This document shows, in pieces, positions 23,320 through 34,975 of a stretch of DNA of 64,000 nt (positions within the stretch are counted from its first letter, which is position 1; every line of letters starts with the position of its first letter). This DNA is from Podocnemis expansa (Eukaryota; Chordata; Testudines; Podocnemididae): positions 140,308,403 to 140,372,402 of the forward strand of contig ML681963.1 of NCBI GenBank assembly GCA_007922195.1, in the 5' to 3' direction. The translations under genes were made by a program, and so were the position numbers. Under the pieces are notes generated by a model. It searched no databases. It was not told the DNA's origin and saw only the letters and a program-made list of their open reading frames with translations.

Positions 23320-23600
23320 TAAAGCCTTAACTGCACTAGAAGGGACTTGCCAACTGAGCTATGCTGGCAAACCTTTCTAGCAGAGACACAATTTACACTG
23401 GCAATAGAGTACTTTTGCTGGTATAGCTTATACCAGTTCCTTCAACAAAATAAACAATACTTGCAAAAGGACTTTTTTGTTGGTTAAACCGTGCTTACTC
23501 TGCACCTTGTGCCAGAAACATCTCTCATCTAGAGGTGTAATTTTTCTCCTTAAAGCTGTAAATATGACATCAAAAACCAGATAGTGTAGAACAGGCCTAA
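23320..23600. mobile_element. PIF/Harbinger-like MITE with TAA duplication
   Basis: The element is 23323-23597 (275 bp). It starts AGCCTTAACTGCACTAG and ends CTAGATAGTGTAGAACAGGCC-like, with ends that pair imperfectly as GGCCTTGACTACACTA-type TIRs. TAA stands directly outside both ends (23320-23322, 23598-23600). A 3-bp TAA/TTA duplication is typical of PIF/Harbinger. The interior has no coding sequence. Confidence 0.7.
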
Positions 23601-25090
23601 AGCCACATCTCAGGCTTAGAACGCCATCCTCTTCAATGCACTGTACACGCTTGCTTGTATAGTGCCCAATATATCTAGCTCACAAAGGCAATGCTCAACC
23701 AGGAGAAGCTGGGCTCAGGAAGAATGAGTGTGTGGTTAAAGAACTGACCTAGCACCAAGAACAATCCAGCTTCTATTCCCAAACTCTGCCACAAACCTTT
23801 TAGGCAAATGACAATATCTGTATTTCTGTAAAAAGGACTAATGATACTTTCTTGTCTTCTTTGTCTTACCTATTTAGACTAAGTTCTTCTGGGGAGCATG
23901 TGTCTGTGCGTACATACAGAGGACGACGACACCCTGATCTTGAGTTGAGCTTCCAGACACACAGCACTGGCTGTAACCCCCCAATCATTCAGCCATGCAG
24001 ATATTAACTGTAATGCTGATCAGCTGTAACTTGCTTTTAAAAAAACTATTTCAAAGGCTGAAAGAGTCATAGGACTTTAGGTGACAGAACTTCAGTACTA
24101 CTAATGCTTGATGGTGGAAGAGATGGATTGATCAAGACATTCAATAATTATTTTCAACCAGGTAAAAACAAATCTTCCACAGAAATCCTTCTCACTCCTT
24201 TCCCTTCTCCTCTTCACTTCTTTCATTTCCTCCCTCTCCTGACTTGTTTGTTGTGCTTGAAAACCCTTTCCCCTTTTCCTTGCCAATCTCCTTCAATATA
24301 ATTTACATTACAGTAGTGCCTACAGGCCGCTGTGAGCAATTACAGCTCCATTGTGCCATGCACTGTATGAACACAAGGGGCAGTACAGTACATGCAGAAG
24401 ACATGGTTCTTGCCCACAAAGAGTTTATAGTCCACATAGACAAGGCCTGGAAACAGTAGTGAAATGCCTAAGGACACTCAGCCCAGCCATAGAAAAGCCA
24501 GGAATAGAAACCAAGGCTCCTGAATCTTGCACCTCAGTCTCATCCACTGAACTACACTGCCTGCTTGACCATCTCTCTCTATACTCAACCATTACCTGAC
24601 TGGCTCTCAGCCCAGCAGAGACTCCACCTCCATCATGCCTCTTGGACAGCTGTCGGGTTTGGAGGACTCTCTGTGGAACAACCTGTTCTCATTTGTGTTA
24701 CTCATGTGTGCACTATTAAGCCTGATTTTCCGCTGAAGCAAATAATAAAATGAGATGTCCAACTGGACAAGCATCCCCCTCTGAGACTCACTGAGAGACA
24801 TCTTCCCCTTCTCCCACTCCACTACCCAAACCTACTGGAACTTCCTCCCTTTGAACACCTATTAGCTCTCAATGCTCCGGTGTGTTTCTCCTCAGAATCT
24901 CCTCTCCTAAGCTCTCCACTTGCTTGCCAGGGAACACACTCCTTAGCTCCTCCAGCAACTGAATCTGGAGTTGTCTTCCTGATACTTACCCCAGGCTCCT
25001 CAATGGCCTCATTGTGCCTCAGACACAGGTGCAACCACTGGGAATGGGGAAAAGATAGAGACATGTCTGGCCCCACCACCCTCTACCTAC
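23601..25090. other. no gene seen; two ancient repeat scraps
   Basis: About 23750-23890 (CAAACTCTGCCACAAACC ... CTTACCTATTTAGACTAAG) and about 24299-24560 (CATTGTGCCATGCACTGTATG, TTGCCCACAAAGAGTTTATAG, then CCACTGAACTACACTGCC) are old CR1-L3/MIR-like fragments. No gene is supported; the overlapping short frames at 24.2-25.2 kb are incidental. Confidence 0.5.
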
Positions 25091-25096
25091 ATTTTT

Positions 25097-25127
25097 TTTC
25101 CTTTCCTTTCCTTTCCTTTCCTTGCCT
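25097..25127. repeat. (TTTCC)n microsatellite
   Basis: About five to six uninterrupted TTTCC units follow a short T run. Confidence 0.85.
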
Positions 25128-25559
25128 CTCTACCTTTTCCAACCAATCGTTCACTGTCTGGTAAGTTTAAATGAAAATGCTCTCCCCCGCCCCCAAATAT
25201 GACCTGTTTCTGGTCATCTCCATTCAATGCTTCCTAGGGCTAACCATGTTCTGTCTTTCCCCTCGCCATGCCCCCCAACTGTCCTGTGTACCCCTGATGC
25301 AGGTCTGAGCCTGCAGAAAGGAGGAGAGGCTTAGACACTGCACCAGATACTCTCTCCTACACAGTAACAGGCCACCCCAAACTGGGGAGGAGGGAGTGAA
25401 CTAGGAGGGAAAGGGGACAAAGAAAAGAGAACAGAGAGATGGGGTTGGAAAAACAGAAAAGAGACACCTGCTGGGAAAGAAGTATTCACCTTTTCCATTG
25501 ACTATTTATCAGAATTCTTCACAGTATTGGGAACAGCTGCTGCCCTTTGATTTGTCTCA

Positions 25560-25848
25560 GAGTATGTCTAGGCTGACAGTGGCAAATTCACCGCCATCAG
25601 CTTGGCATTCTGGTAGCAGCTTGCAGCAAGTCTGAACTCACTGCACTGCTCCCAGAAGTCAGCCCCAGAAGTCCTGGGGGTCAGGGGGCGTAGGGGAAAA
25701 CTGATCACAAGGGATTTGCAGTCAGCTTTTCCTGGATGTGTACCTGCAGCTTACAAAGTTGCCGCCAGTTACACACAGAATTTTACGTTTCTTGCATAAC
25801 TAGCGGTCAACTGCCACCGAAAAGCCCTCAAGTATAGACTAGGGCTCA
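25560..25848. mobile_element. probable MITE (AGTATGTCTAGGCTG end)
   Basis: The left end AGAGTATGTCTAGGCTGAC is partly mirrored on the right by CAAGTATAGACTAGGGCTC. The inside ends also pair: ACAGTGGCA on the left and TGCCACCG on the right. The lengths and terminal words fit the GTCTACACT-type MITEs in this window, but the termini have decayed and no target duplication is clear. Confidence 0.45.
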
Positions 25849-28800
25849 GACTCCCTCCCCTCACCAACATATAGGGCTGACATCCTTGAGTTCCAAGGCT
25901 TTGTGTTGTAGATGAAGTCTCCCTTTACACTGGTGCTGCATGGGGTACTTTCCATCCAATTTGTGGTCCCACATGAAAGGAGTTGGTGATCTCAGCTTAG
26001 AACCCAAAAGCCTAACATTTGATACAGCTGGTCATAGCTGCTCCAGAGGCATCTAGGAATGTTTGTGCTAGCATGTGGTCTGTGTTGCACAGATCAGACA
26101 ACACGACTATAATGGATGCTTCTGGCCATCAACGCACCCCCCCCCAATATGAAGCTGTGTATGACAAAGATCAATAGTGGTATCCAGTATTATAAACTTG
26201 CAAGATATGTGCCCAGTGATACCTGCCTCACTACCCTCTGAAACTTCACAAGCTGAAAAGTGCACCAATAAATACTAAAATAACAAAACCTTCCCTATCT
26301 CCCCTGGAGAACAGGCTAGCAAAGTGTGGCTGATTACCTTCTCCTTAGTATTGCTCCCTGTTTTGGAGACTCAGACTAGCTACCTGGAAACAAAGAGTCC
26401 TAAAACATGGTCTCAGTAAAACTTGGTGTTTGATCCAAGGGGAGGGATCTTCAAAATCCTCTGCAGAAAGCAGAAAGGTTTGTCTGGGTCTGTTCTCTTT
26501 ATATAGAAGCTGGTTTTCATTAAAGAAGGAATTGCCACTAGCTCTCTTCTCCCTCACCCCAGTAACACATCATCCCCATCTCTTTCACTGCCAGTTCATT
26601 CTAATAAAAAGCAGAATCATGTCTGAAAAACATCTTGTACAAAACTGGACCCTCTGAACAGTCAAACAGATACATTAGCCAGCATTTAGTCAGACACGTG
26701 CGTACACAAATCCCTTACTAGTCTGTAAACAAGACAGATTGTTTTCTCGGCTGCTGGAGATGAATTTCATGCTGCTGTGGAGAACATTACTCTTCCAGTA
26801 TTTCGATGGCAATGTGTGAGGTACTGAAGAAGGGAAGACTTGCAAGTCTACACTCATTTGCAACTGCACAATCCTGCCACCTTCCATTCTGTAAACACTA
26901 GATGACTACATGCATTGGGTCTGAACCGCCTTCCATTACATCAATTAGGAGTGCCACACTGATGTGAGACAGGCATAAAGCAGTGATGAAACAGGACATT
27001 GTCTTTATTTCTGAGTTTTAAGCAGACTATTGCTATTCAGCACCTAATACATCACAACCATAAGTTGGTAGGAAACACTACCTCCTATCTGGAGACTTAC
27101 AAAAGGGACTGATGTGAGATGCACAGAAATAATTCCATCACAGCCTCTTCCGGATAAACAGCAAGAGTGAACTCTCAGTCACGAGTTTGGTTCAAAGATT
27201 CCGGCTGTTGGATCCAAAGCTTTTGGGAAGCCCAAGGTCGATCCAGCTCTCTGCCTCCCACACATATCTCCTTGCCACAGTTTATGCCCTATCAGATGGC
27301 ATTCTTAAGGTTTTTACTAAGAGGACCTCTTAGTTCTTCACAGTCTTACAGTCATTCTGTGATGTTACAGCCAGACACCTAGGAAGGATGTAACCATAAG
27401 AAGCATTCAGCAGCATCAGCAAGCACAAATTACACTAAAGAAAGATCTCATACAACTCATAATGGAACATGGTAAGCTTGATGGTCTGGGAACGGCTTAT
27501 AATATATCAGCAACATGGGAAGGCACGCAAACAAGGAGAGCAGTTATGAAGGCAGGTTGAAGGGACCGAATGAGCAGTCAAGTGGCATTAAACGCCATGT
27601 GAAGAGCAATCCACACAATGAGTGGCAGATAGTGGGAACACCTGGCAGGGTGAAGCAGTGCTGCCACCCCAGCTGATCTGAGAAAATGGGTACACACAGG
27701 AGCCTTATGACAGTGCCAACATTCAGCTGAGAGCACAGAAGTAGCTCCTTGTCCAAGGGAGCTATCAGGTAAGAGAAGGTCCCCTACACATACCTCACTA
27801 GATCACCTCAAGATTGCAGCAGAGGAGAACAATGTAGTAAACCACAGGAGAGCCAAACTGTAGTCCTCTCTCCCCAAGACCAAAAGTATTCATGTGCTTG
27901 AAATAGAATAGCTAAACCTGAATCTCAGTCTTCCTGCTGTAGGTGTGGAGCTGCAAAACTGGGTCTGGGAATCGAGGCCCCAGCTGTGACCACTACAGCA
28001 TATTTTACCCAGAGTCTCGAACAGTGTGGGGGCTATTTTGAGACAAAGGAGTTGAGATGGAGGCAGAAGGAACTCTGTACATTTGGAGAACCTGGCCAGC
28101 AAGGTACACGAAAGACCTACAGGGAAGACTGCTTCCCTCCAATCCATTCTCTGCTCCTTTATTGGCCACACCCTGCTTCTAAACAAGGAGACAGACAGCT
28201 TAGCTGCTCTGACCCACACAAAATCCTCTGTCCTGCAAACTGCCTTGCTTCCTGTGGGACAAGCACCGCAGCAGTGCACTGTGGAAAGGGCTTTTCTTCT
28301 CCTTCAGGCCCCCTGCCATGAACACATACGGAAACACAGGGTCTTCCCTGTCTTTCATCTTTGAGCTTATTTGTTTTCTTTGTTCTGGTTTTTAAAGCTT
28401 CCGAGATGCCCAAACAGAAGGCGGTGCTTGGTTCTTTACAAGAAAGAGTGAAAAACAAGTGACACCAATAATTTTACAGGACCACAACAGAAAGTCCCTT
28501 CTACAGCATACTCTACAAGCCAGAATAGAAAACTATCTTCCTGGTCATCTTTTGAACTTCCTTATCAAATGTAATTGAGAATTATATCCCTGCTACCATT
28601 TTTTTTCTTTTTTATTGCCTGTAGAAATGATCTACTTCCATGGAATTTGAGGGTAACTTCTATAGAAGTACTGCCCGTACCAAGCATCCACAAATCAGGA
28701 GAGAAGCTCTGAAAAATATCTTGGATTCTTTTTTTTTTTTTTTTTTTTTATGCTCATGATTTTTAAGCCAAGGAAGGAAGGTTCTTTTTCTTAGCCTTAT

Positions 28801-29773
28801 GTTTTTTGTGCCTTTAGGGTTCATGCTTTCAAGTTTTTCTCTGCATTCTTGAGGGCTAAAAGTTTACTTTAAAAGAAAAATCATCACATAACTCTGCAAA
28901 CCAGAGGTTTGCGAAAACCACTGAATATTGTGAGGTTCTTGATGAAGTTATGAGAACTAACGAGAATGCTCCTTGGATGTCTCCTTAATAAATTCCATCA
29001 GCTTTTCTGAAAGGGTGGCTGCAGGCAATATAACATGCCAGGTCCCAACATTTGGAAAGAGAGGAAGGACTGGGGCTCTCAGCTTTAGTTGTTCCTAAGC
29101 ACCAGCAAAACCCTGACTAGAGGTAAAAGTTACTTAACTCAAATGCCTCTGCATGTATTTACACCACTTCATCATGATCAAAGCCAGTACCTGAATCTAC
29201 CACACTCTATTTTCAGCAGGTATGACCTATTATACAACACAAAGGATAAAAGTGGGAAAGATGCATTCTCCTGGCACTTGCATATTTACAATGCTTTATT
29301 TACAGAAGTTAAGCCAAGTGCACTGATGAGTAATATGACTAACTCATGGACAGCAGCAGAATCTGGCTTCTCTATATACGGTTAAGGAAAATTTGAAAGC
29401 TAACTCTCGAAGGTTAATTCTGTATGTTACAAAATATGTCAATGTGAGTAATGAGGACAGAATATCTGCCACAAGGTTCATGGAACAGAAAGGGCTTAGA
29501 ATGGGGATGTTGTACAAGAAATACATGAAAAATAGGCCTGGGTTTGAAATGCAATACTGGCCAAAGAGAAAGATCAAGTCACAGACTCTTAGTCAGAAGG
29601 ATGGACCACTAGGATCATTAAGTCAGACCGCCTCCATAAAGAGGCCATAGAATTCCCACGCAGAAACTCCTGCCATGAAAGGAACTATTTTTACTGCTAT
29701 TGAACACCTCTCAACCCCCAGTTTATCAAAGCACTTAAGCTCATGTTTAAAGTTAAGCTGAAACTTGCACCTT
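25849..29773. other. no gene seen; T21 tract at 28729-28749
   Basis: Unique sequence. Overlapping plus and minus frames at 27.9-28.46 kb (99-129 codons) are open on both strands with no recognisable domain, and are within chance length for a window of this size. A pure T run occupies 28729-28749. Confidence 0.45.
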
Positions 29774-29910
29774 TGTGAACATCTGATGAAGTGGGATTTT
29801 CTCCCATGAAAGCTCATGTGATAAATAAATTTGTTAGTCTTTCAAAGTGCCGCAGGACTCCTTGCTTGTTTTGCTGAACTAGACTAACATGGCTGCCTCC
29901 TTTGGAACTT
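29774..29910. repeat. GTGCCACAGGACTC dispersed repeat, copy 3
   Basis: A well-preserved copy: CATCTGATGAAGTGGGATTT, CTCCCATGAAAGCTCATG, AATAAATTTGTTAGTCTTTC, AAAGTGCCGCAGGACTCCTT, then TTTTGCTGAACTAGACTAAC and ATGGCTGCCTCC. It is the most complete copy in this orientation and serves as a local reference. Confidence 0.85.
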
Positions 29911-31548
29911 GTGGATGAACTAGAAGACCATTGGCCCAGTCCTTAACTAGCATAAACTGATGGCACTGAATTGATTTAAATGGTACCAATCTACTTTACA
30001 ACAGCTATGGACAGAGTGGATTATTTTCTAGACAAAGATCCAATCTCAATTTAAACACTTGGTCCTGATTAGCACGATGGAGTACATGGGTCCCAGTAGA
30101 TACATAGCTAGATGATAGGCTATTCAACAGATGCAGTTCAAGTCAGCCTCCAAACATATTTTACCACATATCTCTATGTTAAATTGTGGCAAATGTACAT
30201 ATTCTGCTTGATATTTTAACTCACTTGAACAGCATGCATTTTCCCCAATCCACCTGTGGAGCCTCCACCTCTAGTCTCCCTCCCCATGCTCCTCCTCTCA
30301 ATCTGCTACTGCCCAGGTTCTTTTTCCTGCCCATCCCAATCATCTCATATTTCTTCCCCTGCCTTTTCCCAGTCCTATCCAGCCAGCTCCTCTTCCACTC
30401 TCAATTTTCACCCTTCCTATTAGCTTCCAGTTTCTGAATCCGCCCAGCTTCAGTTTTCCCCCTCTCCTGCATCATCTAACAGGTACAGTTCTTGTCTTCT
30501 GCTTTTCAGTGTGACTATTTCTCTTCCATGCTTCCAGCAGGGAGGACAAACAACTTTTCCAGTCTCAGCCTCAGTCAGACGGTCCCAGGATGGATTACTG
30601 CAGCAGGGAACTTTACTTGCCACATGACAGCACCCCCTTCTGGTGATTAGCTTTGCCAGGAAGATACCCTTTTGTGCTGTTGCACTCCATAGTTCTCTGT
30701 CTCTCTCTTGCCTCAGGAGCTGCAGTTTCTTCTTCATGACAAAACCTTCCAGCTAGGTCATTAAGTGGCTTCCTCTTTCAGAACAGAGTCCTTCAAAGTC
30801 CTTCTGCTCAAGTGGCACCAGGCAGTCCTCAACACCTGCTGCCCTGACCCTGTCACTCCTGCATGCATTCTAAGCTCACTGCACCCAAGCAGTCCCACTC
30901 TGCAGTGGTTGATAAGGAAACCCAGGCCCACCCTCTACTCTGGGTTCCAGTCCAGGGCCATTTACTCAACAGTCTGCTAAGTTCTAACCTTATTGCTCTC
31001 ACACGTGGACTACTTCCTGAATAGCTTCCACCCGTTCTAGTCAGACAGATCTCTCCTTGTGTTGGGTCTATGAATTGCACACTGCAGGCTGGGGATGCCA
31101 TGCTCCTCTGCCTGTGCTGGGCATTATCAGCCATAAGGCAAGGTATAAAAGGAAACAACCCAGCTTACTCTATGCTGGCTACTGAAGGGGAAGAACACAG
31201 ACTGTCCAGGGAGCAGCTACAGCCTCTGAGCACAGAGATAATATGCACAGAGCTCCAGATGGACCACTGTCACAGAATACAGGGTAGAAAGTAGCCCTGG
31301 GAACTTAAACGTTGTTTCAGTGAGGGAATAGGGGAACTGGTCACCATGTTTCAGGAACATCCCCGCTAACGAGTTGGTAAATACTCCTCATATTGCCAGG
31401 TCCCTGGGCTAGGGGTTGGAGGAGCAGGAAGGGCTTGAGTCATCTGCCCCAAGTGTCACACCTCCTAGTTGGTGCCTCACTTCCCCAGTGAGCCAACAGG
31501 CCACAGTGACCAAGAGGTGAGTGACTTTATTAAGTCCAGTGAAAAAAC
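29911..31548. other. no gene seen
   Basis: C/T-rich unique sequence at 30240-30450, otherwise unremarkable. Short frames carry no recognisable domain. Confidence 0.45.
30628..30645 (-). promoter_or_regulatory. CTCF-like motif
   Basis: On the minus strand the site reads CACCAGAAGGGGGTGCTG, close to the CCASYAGRKGGCRSTG core of CTCF. It is a motif match by eye only. Confidence 0.25.
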
Positions 31549-31612
31549 AACAAGGAGTTGTGTGGCACTTTAAGACTAACAGATTTATTTTTTGTATGAG
31601 CTTTCGTAAGTC
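31549..31612. repeat. GTGCCACAGGACTC dispersed repeat, copy 4 (partial, inverted)
   Basis: CAACAAGGAGTTGTGTGGCA, CTTTAAGACTAACAGATTTA and GTATGAGCTTTCGTAAG represent the central part in the opposite orientation to copy 3. Both ends are missing. Confidence 0.75.
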
Positions 31613-33507
31613 CAGCTGCTTCCCACACTGCCCTGACTGAAAGGGCTGCTCCACTGACACCGGCTATTGAGCCATTTTACCACATTTAGTCAGGGTCAGT
31701 AACATGGGAGCTAACTGGTGTTTATACAGCCATTATCTGTTTCCCAGCATATGTGACCTGGCACCTGTGCCAAGGTGTTCTAACCTCACAACAGGGCTAC
31801 TAGGCATGAGGGATTTCTACTTCATCCCTCGGGAAGCATGACTGCTTCTCTTCAACCTGCAGCCCTCTTTCTCTTGTCAACCTCTTGGCTTCACATGCTT
31901 CTTCTCTGTTTGCTGCTTAATTGGCTGATTGGGTCAACCTAGCCTAATTCAACCCCCTCAGGATCAGCGTGGGAGCCTGTCTGTCTCATCACAAGCATGC
32001 TCGCTGCAGTCAGCACAAAGTAATTCTGAGGGGATGGAGCATGCAGATGGAATCTTTGGCGAACCTGCCTGCCAATCTCTATCAAGTTTCTGCTAAGCAT
32101 ATGCAGATTTATAACTTGGCCAGATGTGGGTAGTTTTTCATAGGAGCAACAAAAGGCACATTCCTGACATCGAAATGACAACTTCCTCGATATCACTAGC
32201 AAATGTCAAGTGTCTGCTCCAAAGGATGGAGGAGCTTGAGCTTCTGAATCAAGCAGCTGTAAGAATTTTTAACACACCTAAAGCAGTGTATTTTTCCCTA
32301 ACCTCGGTCTCAGATATGGCTGAACCATGTTTTGGCTAACCTTAAATTTCACAAAAAAATAAGAATGAGGCAGACACCCATGGAAAATTTCAGCACAAAT
32401 GGGTAAAGTTTGACAAAGTTATAAGCAAATAGGTCTTATAATAGGAAGTTTCAGGCAACGTGAACTTCCAGTCTCACCTGCAATATATAGAGCACCCACT
32501 ATGTCGATAGGGATTTAGAGGTACTCTTCCATTCCTAGCAAATAGCCCAGGCTTCTTCTTCAGTTGGAAAATTTTGTTTGTTTTTGTCTGTCACAGGACT
32601 TATCCTTGGTGGGGGAAACCACTAATGAACTTGGTTTAAATTATAAGGAAAAATATTCATGGAAAACTACTTTCCAAACCATTTTCAACTAATCTTTCTA
32701 TTCCGGAGGGTTCACACCTCCCTAATGTCAACATTCTGCAGGCTCCAATTTCTGACCAATTCCACATCTAATTGCAAGACAGGATTTCAGATCAATAACA
32801 ATGTTTTTTTCAAATATTTAAAACCCAGAGATGCAGAAAGTATGTGTCTTGAGGCATGGAGAGAAAAAAAGGAACTTTGCTTTGTTACCATGTAAGAATA
32901 AAAGAAAATAATTCAAAGAAAATTAAATCTCCTTCAGATATGTTCAAGCAACATTAAAGGCCTGCCTTAACCCACAAAAAGCAAAGAGAGTCAGTGTTAC
33001 AATTGCATTGCAGTCCTTAGCTTACCTGATGCATTAGGAGGAAGGTGAGAGTTTCAGCCTTAACTGTGGGTTGCTTGGATGTCTTGCATTTCCCAACTGC
33101 ATTATTTAACTACAGGATTTTATTGTATTTTAGCTCCTCCATGACTAAAGAGGATTCTGGGCACAGGGCATTTGACTCTGCAAAACGTCTGTTCAAACAA
33201 ACAATAACATTAGCAAGAGGGTATATGACACTTATGATCTACATTAAGGAGGGAAATCCTATTTCCAAAGAAATTCTAGGTTACTGCATATGTATGCATG
33301 AAAGCTAATTCAGTCCCCAGTGATCAAAACGCTATCCCTGGAACTGTCTTTAATGGGCTCAGTAAAACTGTGTACCTGGCCTTTTGTGGATACAGTCATT
33401 GTGTCCAGTTCTTCTAGGCAACAGTGTTGCTCCTGATTTACAGAAGTGCAAGTGAGAGGTAAAAGAGAGCTGTAAGATTAGAGGCCTGATTATGCACACT
33501 GCCTTAC
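31613..33507. other. no gene seen
   Basis: Unique AT-rich sequence; no repeat ends, RNA genes or supported frames. Confidence 0.45.
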
Positions 33508-33767
33508 ACTGTCGATGTGTCTACCCAGTTCAAGGAGACGTATCTACTATGCTAGCTCTGATCGAGCAATGGCACTGAAATAGCAGGTAGGAGCTCTGGC
33601 AGGAGCCACCAGACGGGCCCACCTGAGTATGTAGGACAACCAGGTACAGTACCTTGGCAGATAGCCCTTCTCACTTTTTGCAACTTCAGCTGCACTATTT
33701 TTAGCGTGCTTGCTTGATCAGACATAGGTATGCCCGCTCAAGCTGGAAATTACATCTCCAGCTTACA
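33508..33767. mobile_element. MITE remnant next to a later hAT insertion
   Basis: The left end ACACTGTCGATGTGTCTACC is followed by GCTAGCTCTGATCGAGC, GGAGCTCTGGCAGGAGCCAC, CTATTTTTAGCGTGC and GGTATGCCCGCTCAAGCTGG, ending CATCTCCAGCTTACAG. These words in this order recall a widespread turtle MITE. The expected outer right end is not seen, and the 33776 hAT insertion follows within a few bases. Confidence 0.45.
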
Positions 33768-34313
33768 GGATAGACCAGTGGTTCCCAACCTGTGTTTCAG
33801 GAACCAAAAGTGGTCCTCGAGAGCTTTCAAAGTGGCCCTTGGCTCCCCTTCTGCTGGCTGCAGAATGGACTTACTGCCTAAAGACCAAGGTGGAGCGCAT
33901 TTCCACAAGGCTAAAAGACCAATGCAGGCTTCTTGCTGAAGAAGCCAATGGGATAGAAGATCAGCGCTTCCATTCCCTTACCCTGTCTGCAGCAGGGAGC
34001 ATGGCAAAGCACTCTGCCTAGGTCCATAGGTGCTGGAGTTTTTGCTGAAATCAGAGGAAGGGGAGCACTGATCTTCTGTTCCCTTGGCTGCAGAAGGGAA
34101 CTACCTCCTTGGGACACAGATAGAGTGAACAAAGCTGCAGGATGTGTGCTGTTCCCCTGCTGCAGCCAGCAAGATGGGAAATCCATGAGCAAGGAGGCAA
34201 ACTACTTTTCAGGGGGAGGGGTGTCTGCCGACAGAGCCTGTTGGCCCTTCAAGACAGTAAAAATGATACCTGTGGCCCTTGAGTCAAAAAGGTTGGGAAA
34301 CACAGGGATAGAC
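33768..34313. mobile_element. hAT non-autonomous element, 530 bp, perfect duplication GGATAGAC
   Basis: The element is 33776-34305. It starts CAGTGGTTCCCAACCTGTG and ends AAAAAGGTTGGGAAACACAG, TIRs with one to two mismatches. GGATAGAC is repeated exactly at 33768-33775 and 34306-34313. The interior repeats GGCTGCAGAA-like words, possibly from an internal duplication. Small frames inside (for example 33730-33939) are not credible genes. Confidence 0.92.
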
Positions 34314-34832
34314 AAATGCTGTGTCATCCATTACACAAAGCGAGTTCTGTATGCAAAGTGAGAATAATATGCTGACACTCTGATCTGGTGAAGTTTCACT
34401 CTCCCTTTGCACTGGCATGAACCACAGCACAAGGCTGCACGGAATCAGGCCCTGGACATCAGGATGGTAAATTTTCATCCACTTCAAATTCCTCCTGTAG
34501 ATGCAGCGATTCTTCACATGCAACTCATTGTGTGCCACGCACTTGAGGAACGACTGCCACATGCAACCCCAGAGATGGATGCATTTCAGTTGTAAACCAT
34601 CACTGACTGGATATATATAAAAAAGAAGTAGGTGGTTAGAATACATAAGCATTCTGCGATGCACGTGGGATGAAAGAAGCTATAAAAATGTTTTTATAGC
34701 TATATGGTTAAGACTGGCCCAAGAGACTAGAGACACCTTAAGGCCCAGATTTTCAAAATATACTGAGCACCTCAGAGCTGTTCTGTTAGTCAGGGCTACA
34801 AGAAAACAATGAAAGTAGCCTAACCCTCCTTG
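34314..34832. other. no gene seen
   Basis: Unique sequence. About 34742-34775 (GGCCCAGATTTTCAAAATATA ... GAGCACC order) is a short old amniote repeat word. Nothing else recognised. Confidence 0.45.
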
Positions 34833-34975
34833 CACCACACCAGCAGTTCTCAAGAGACAGCCAGGGAGATGACTGGATTCAGCCTGGAGGGAAGGGGCTA
34901 GTGTGTCCTGCAGGGTCATGACACACCACCAAGTGTGCCACAACCTGCAAAAGGTTGAGAATGACTGCACCAGAT
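34833..34975. mobile_element. short hAT MITE, 127 bp
   Basis: The element is 34841-34967. It starts CAGCAGTTCTCAAGAGAC and ends GCAAAAGGTTGAGAATGACTG, matching the CAGTGGTTCTCAACC type of end. Flanks CACCACAC (34833-34840) and CACCAGAT (34968-34975) agree at 6 of 8 positions. The GTGTGCCACAACCTGC word near the end is shared with the 20835 element. Confidence 0.6.
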
